Of a stretch of 16,515 nucleotides of DNA, positions 14,124 to 16,515 are shown piece after piece; positions within the stretch are counted from its first letter, which is position 1, and every line of letters begins with the position of its first letter. The notes below the pieces were generated by a model, which saw only the letters and a list, made by a program, of their open reading frames with translations, searched no databases and was not told the DNA's origin. The position numbers were made by a program, and so were the translations under genes. The stretch is from Oribacterium sp. UBA3737 (lineage in GTDB: Bacteria; Bacillota_A; Clostridia; Lachnospirales; Lachnospiraceae): positions 1 through 16,515 of the forward strand of contig DFGZ01000302.1 in the NCBI GenBank assembly GCA_002371295.1, read 5' to 3'.

Positions 14124-15491
14124 ATGTATAACGGAAAGAACGTAGTAGGCATAGTGACGGAATTTAATCCTTTTCATGAGGGACATCGATATCTGGTGGA
14201 CAGCATAAGACTGAGATACGGCGACTGTTATATTATCGCGGCCATGTCCGGAGATTTTGTTCAAAGGGGAGAACCGGCCATCTTCGATAAATATGAAAGG
14301 TGCCGGGGTGCTCTTCGGAACGGAGTTGATATGGTGGTTCAGATTCCGGAGATTTTTTCCACGTCCTCTGCGGAGGATTTTGCTGCAGGCGGTGTGGCTA
14401 CCCTGAGATCTCTCGGTATGGTTGACACCCTCCTGTTCGGCTCCGAGTCTGGCGATATGGGAGCCCTTCTGAAGGTGGCTGAGCTTGAGCTTGGTTCCGG
14501 AAGTGAGAATGCCATGCTGAACTCTGCCATAAGGGACAATGTGGTGGCAGGAATGAGCTATGCGAAAGCCAGAGCGGAGGCTATCAGACTGGTTCTTTCG
14601 GGAGATGATGAAAAAGCTTTCCGGCATATGCTTGATGATGTCTGCTCCGGTCAGAAGGATGAAAATCCGTCTGGGACAGACAGGGCTGAAGAACTGGCTG
14701 CCTCCGGAAGACTCAAGCCGAACGATATACTGGGAATAGAATATATAAAAGCTGTAAAAAGGCAGGGTGACTGCTTCCGTATCGACTGCATTCGCAGGAA
14801 CATGAAGTATGAAAGCGCCCACAGCATAAGGGATGCCATAAGATCGGGAGAGGATACTGAAAGAGCAGGAGAGGATTATGCGGATGTGGATATGCTTTCG
14901 GATATGCTGAGCTACAGACTGCTGCAGCTTTACTATCTCGATCAGATGGAGCCGGAACAGCCCTCAGCGTTTCTGGAATATCTGGATGTGTCAAGGGAAA
15001 TTGCGGATGCCTTGAAAAAACAGGTTCATGACAGGCTGAGCTTTTCGGACAGGATAAAAAGCATAAAATCAAAAAACTATACCTACACACGCATTTCCAG
15101 AGCGCTTCTTCACATACTTCTGGATATACATAAGAAGGATTCGCAGGTACTGAGGGGCCGGTTCTTCGGCGAGGGAGATGTGATGCCGTATGTGAGAGTC
15201 CTGGGCGTCAGAAAAAAGTCGAGGGAAATGCTCGGAAGTATCAGGTCCACAGTTGTGATTTCACCGGCAAAATACAAGAAACAGCTTGAAGCCGTCAGAA
15301 GGAGGGAGACCATTGAGACTACGGAGGATCTGATACTCAGTATCAATGCTTCCCACGCGGAGATTATGTTCCATCAGGATATGTATGCCGCGGATATATA
15401 CAACCAGATATACAGTCCGTTTTCGGAGGGAGCCGGTTCTTCCGGATCCGTCAACGAATTTACTCAAAAATTTATAGTTTCGGACTGTTAA
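14124..15491 (+). CDS. tmcAL: tRNA(Met) cytidine acetate ligase
   Basis: The protein has 455 residues from the ATG at 14124. The frame is open to 14043, but the earlier codons lie in a terminator and promoter, so the later start is chosen; AGAGGG (14115-14120) is unusually close to it. The N-terminus VVGIVTEFNPFHEGHRYLV has the nucleotidyltransferase-like motif NPFHxGH (residues 15-21), followed by AAMSGDFVQRGEPAIFDKYER (40-60), as in YlbM/TmcAL. The family activates acetate with ATP and acetylates the wobble cytidine of elongator tRNA-Met, helping AUA/AUG discrimination. It is somewhat longer than the usual 400 residues. The extra length may be in the Asp/Glu-rich segments around residues 165-200 and 255-280. 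tmcAL upstream of pta is a known clostridial arrangement. Confidence 0.92.
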   Translation: MYNGKNVVGIVTEFNPFHEGHRYLVDSIRLRYGDCYIIAAMSGDFVQRGEPAIFDKYERCRGALRNGVDMVVQIPEIFSTSSAEDFAAGGVATLRSLGMVDTLLFGSESGDMGALLKVAELELGSGSENAMLNSAIRDNVVAGMSYAKARAEAIRLVLSGDDEKAFRHMLDDVCSGQKDENPSGTDRAEELAASGRLKPNDILGIEYIKAVKRQGDCFRIDCIRRNMKYESAHSIRDAIRSGEDTERAGEDYADVDMLSDMLSYRLLQLYYLDQMEPEQPSAFLEYLDVSREIADALKKQVHDRLSFSDRIKSIKSKNYTYTRISRALLHILLDIHKKDSQVLRGRFFGEGDVMPYVRVLGVRKKSREMLGSIRSTVVISPAKYKKQLEAVRRRETIETTEDLILSINASHAEIMFHQDMYAADIYNQIYSPFSEGAGSSGSVNEFTQKFIVSDC

Positions 15492-15546
15492 AATGTGCTA
15501 TGATTTACGGAGAAAGTGTAGAACAATCTGTGCATTTGTACAGAGT

Positions 15547-15588
15547 TTGACATATAAGATCAGGCTGGTTTATTTGACACCCTATAGT
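15547..15588 (+). promoter_or_regulatory. Possible promoter region before pstA
   Basis: Two TTGACA boxes occur (15547-15552 and 15574-15579) and a TATAGT box is at 15583-15588, but none of the pairs has good spacing and a good -10 together. The most likely start is from TATAGT, giving a leader of about 22 nt. A TCTGTGC/GTACAGA hairpin upstream (15523-15546 region) lacks a T-run. Confidence 0.3.
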
Positions 15589-15616
15589 GCGCCTGGGACA
15601 TTGGAGGCAGAAGATT

Positions 15617-15949
15617 ATGAAGCTTATTTATGCAATCGTACGTAATGACAACGAAGATGATGTGATGGATGCGCTTAACAGCGAACATTTTCAGGTAACC
15701 AAACTTGCCAGTACCGGAGGATTCCTTCGAAAGGGTAATTCCACACTTATGATCGCAACAGATGATGAGAGAGTGAACGCTTGCATCGAGACTATAAAGA
15801 GGGAGTGCGGAAAGCGCCAGAAGATAACCATTAACATGCCATACGTTTCAGGCACTTCCATGAACAGTTATTCCACCATGCCGGTTCCTGTAGAGATCGG
15901 TGGTGCCACGGTCATGGTGGTGGATCTTGAGCGATTTGAGAAGTACTGA
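15617..15949 (+). CDS. pstA: Cyclic-di-AMP receptor of the PstA/DarA family
   Basis: The protein has 110 residues from the ATG at 15617, eight nt after GGAGGC. The frame opens earlier at 15587, but the ribosome site lies inside that extension. The start MKLIYAIVRNDNEDDVMDAL and the segment ASTGGFLRKGNSTLMI (31-46) match the PII-like DarA/PstA/YaaQ family, where TGGF and the GN(S/T)T loop help bind cyclic-di-AMP at the trimer interface. Length is the family's usual 109 or so. Relatives bind cyclic-di-AMP with high affinity; the downstream partner is not generally known. Here it sits between tmcAL and pta, with a terminator after it, so it is probably a single-gene unit. Confidence 0.95.
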   Translation: MKLIYAIVRNDNEDDVMDALNSEHFQVTKLASTGGFLRKGNSTLMIATDDERVNACIETIKRECGKRQKITINMPYVSGTSMNSYSTMPVPVEIGGATVMVVDLERFEKY

Positions 15950-15956
15950 TACATGC

Positions 15957-15974
15957 CGGGGAAAACCCGTTTTT
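15957..15974 (+). terminator. Terminator after pstA
   Basis: CGGG (15957-15960) pairs with CCCG (15966-15969) across loop GAAAA, followed by five T (15970-15974). The stem is short (4 bp) but all G/C, and the spot is 8 nt beyond the stop codon. Confidence 0.65.
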
Positions 15975-16012
15975 GTCCTTGATTTTGTGCAGAAAAACAC
16001 ATATCTTGCGAC

Positions 16013-16040
16013 TTGAACGGAAGATTATATAGAGTATAAT
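16013..16040 (+). promoter_or_regulatory. Probable sigma-A promoter of pta
   Basis: TTGAAC (16013-16018) and a consensus TATAAT (16035-16040) are 16 bp apart. Transcription would start near 16047, giving a leader of about 145 nt. The leader can form a perfect hairpin GTTTACAT (16067-16074) / ATGTAAAC (16088-16095) and a smaller GTCAC (16098-16102) / GTGAC (16114-16118). Confidence 0.7.
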
Positions 16041-16165
16041 ATCTGTGTATGTCGTATTGTATACAGGTTTACATTGCGTACTTGATTATGTAAACTCGTC
16101 ACTTTTTATAGCTGTGACCGGTGCAGGATGTTCCGGGACGGTATGACAGGTGATTAAATTATAAT

Positions 16166-16190
16166 GTGTAAATTGAGAGGAGAATTACAC
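16166..16190 (+). promoter_or_regulatory. Hairpin showing the pta ribosome site in its loop
   Basis: GTGTAAATT (16166-16174) pairs with AATTACAC (16183-16190) with one bulged A, leaving GAGAGGAG (16175-16182) as an 8-nt loop. The SD core GGAG is in this loop and the stem ends 2 nt before the ATG at 16193. The unfolded spacing (10 nt) is a little long and the stem would shorten it, so the hairpin may favour rather than block initiation. Confidence 0.5.
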
Positions 16191-16192
16191 CC

Positions 16193-16515
16193 ATGGCTAT
16201 TATTGATGAGATCAAGGCTAAGGCAAAAGCAGACAAGAAGACTATCGTTCTTCCGGAGTCAATGGATAAGAGAACTTTCGAGGCTGCTGTCAAGATTACA
16301 AAGGAAGGAATTGCAAATGTAGTTCTTATCGGAACTCCTGACGAGATTGCCAAGAACGGTGAGGGATTTGATCTTACAGGTATCACAGTTGTTGATCCTT
16401 ACAACGATGCTAACAAGCAGAAGTACATTGATAAGTTCGTAGAGCTTAGAGGCAGCAAGGGCGTAACTCCTGAGTCAGCAAAGGAGCAGATGGAGAAGGA
16501 TTACATGTACTATGC
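16193..16515 (+). CDS. pta: Phosphate acetyltransferase, N-terminal part (partial)
   Basis: The frame runs from the ATG at 16193 off the window edge, 107 complete codons. MAIIDEIKAKAKADKKTIVLPESMDKRTFEAA, followed by a KEGIANVVLIGTPDEI segment, is the typical N-terminus of clostridial phosphotransacetylase. The enzyme interconverts acetyl-CoA and acetyl phosphate and, with acetate kinase, makes ATP from acetyl-CoA during fermentation. Codon choice is strongly biased (AAG, CTT, ATC), as for a highly expressed gene. It has its own promoter and a long leader. ackA would be expected directly downstream but is not visible. Confidence 0.95.
   Translation, partial: MAIIDEIKAKAKADKKTIVLPESMDKRTFEAAVKITKEGIANVVLIGTPDEIAKNGEGFDLTGITVVDPYNDANKQKYIDKFVELRGSKGVTPESAKEQMEKDYMYY

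Noticed and set aside
16160..16165. Second TATAAT box shortly before pta
   Set aside because: No matching -35 box at 16-18 bp; the upstream pair at 16013-16040 is better. Kept only as an alternative.
1..16515. Search for CRISPR arrays, insertion sequences, integrases, toxin-antitoxin pairs or defence genes
   Set aside because: None was seen; the gene content is housekeeping throughout.

Overview
This window looks like ordinary chromosomal DNA from a low-to-moderate GC Firmicute, most probably a Lachnospiraceae relative (Butyrivibrio/Roseburia-like). The reasons are the AGGAG-type ribosome sites, TTG starts on two genes, the Firmicute-type topoisomerase III, a WalJ-type metallo-beta-lactamase protein, a DarA/PstA cyclic-di-AMP receptor, and a tmcAL gene close to pta. 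The genus is an inference. I see no phage, transposon, integrase, CRISPR array or other mobile element. All protein genes lie on the + strand; the only minus-strand gene is a tRNA.

Layout. The 3' part of asd (1-510) ends in a strong terminator. A secreted protein of unknown function follows (794-1399). Next is galM (1625-2686), closely followed by topB (2700-4682). A left-handed beta-helix protein related to the GlmU acetyltransferase domain lies at 4890-5567, and upp at 5695-6339, behind an inverted repeat and an attenuator-like terminator. A minus-strand tRNA-Leu(CAA) with its own promoter and terminator (6524-6688) stands back to back with a small membrane zinc-finger protein (6761-7099). 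The replication/coenzyme cluster is polA (7208-9985), an unrecognised 134-residue protein (10038-10442), coaE (10520-11107) and walJ (11224-12045). A conserved unknown pair, an ACT-domain UPF0237 protein and a UPF0210 protein (12290-13960), ends in a strong terminator. Then come tmcAL (14124-15491), a PstA/DarA cyclic-di-AMP receptor (15617-15949) and the start of pta (16193 to the window edge). The tmcAL-pta neighbourhood is familiar in clostridia, so ackA would be expected just outside the window.

Most genes are housekeeping: amino-acid synthesis, pyrimidine salvage, DNA replication, CoA synthesis, tRNA modification and acetate metabolism. The less ordinary material is in the leaders. The galM and beta-helix leaders share an RNA-like element with the same two-hairpin layout and at least one compensatory base-pair change, ending in the same ribosome-binding segment. 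The galM leader also has a degenerate upstream copy that could form a competing helix. Other leaders hold a perfect 15-bp tandem repeat (before polA), an inverted repeat over a possible -35 box (before upp), a long hairpin at a likely transcript 5' end (before the UPF0237 gene), and a Shine-Dalgarno sequence shown in a hairpin loop (before pta). These structures were found by eye. None was folded or searched by computer.
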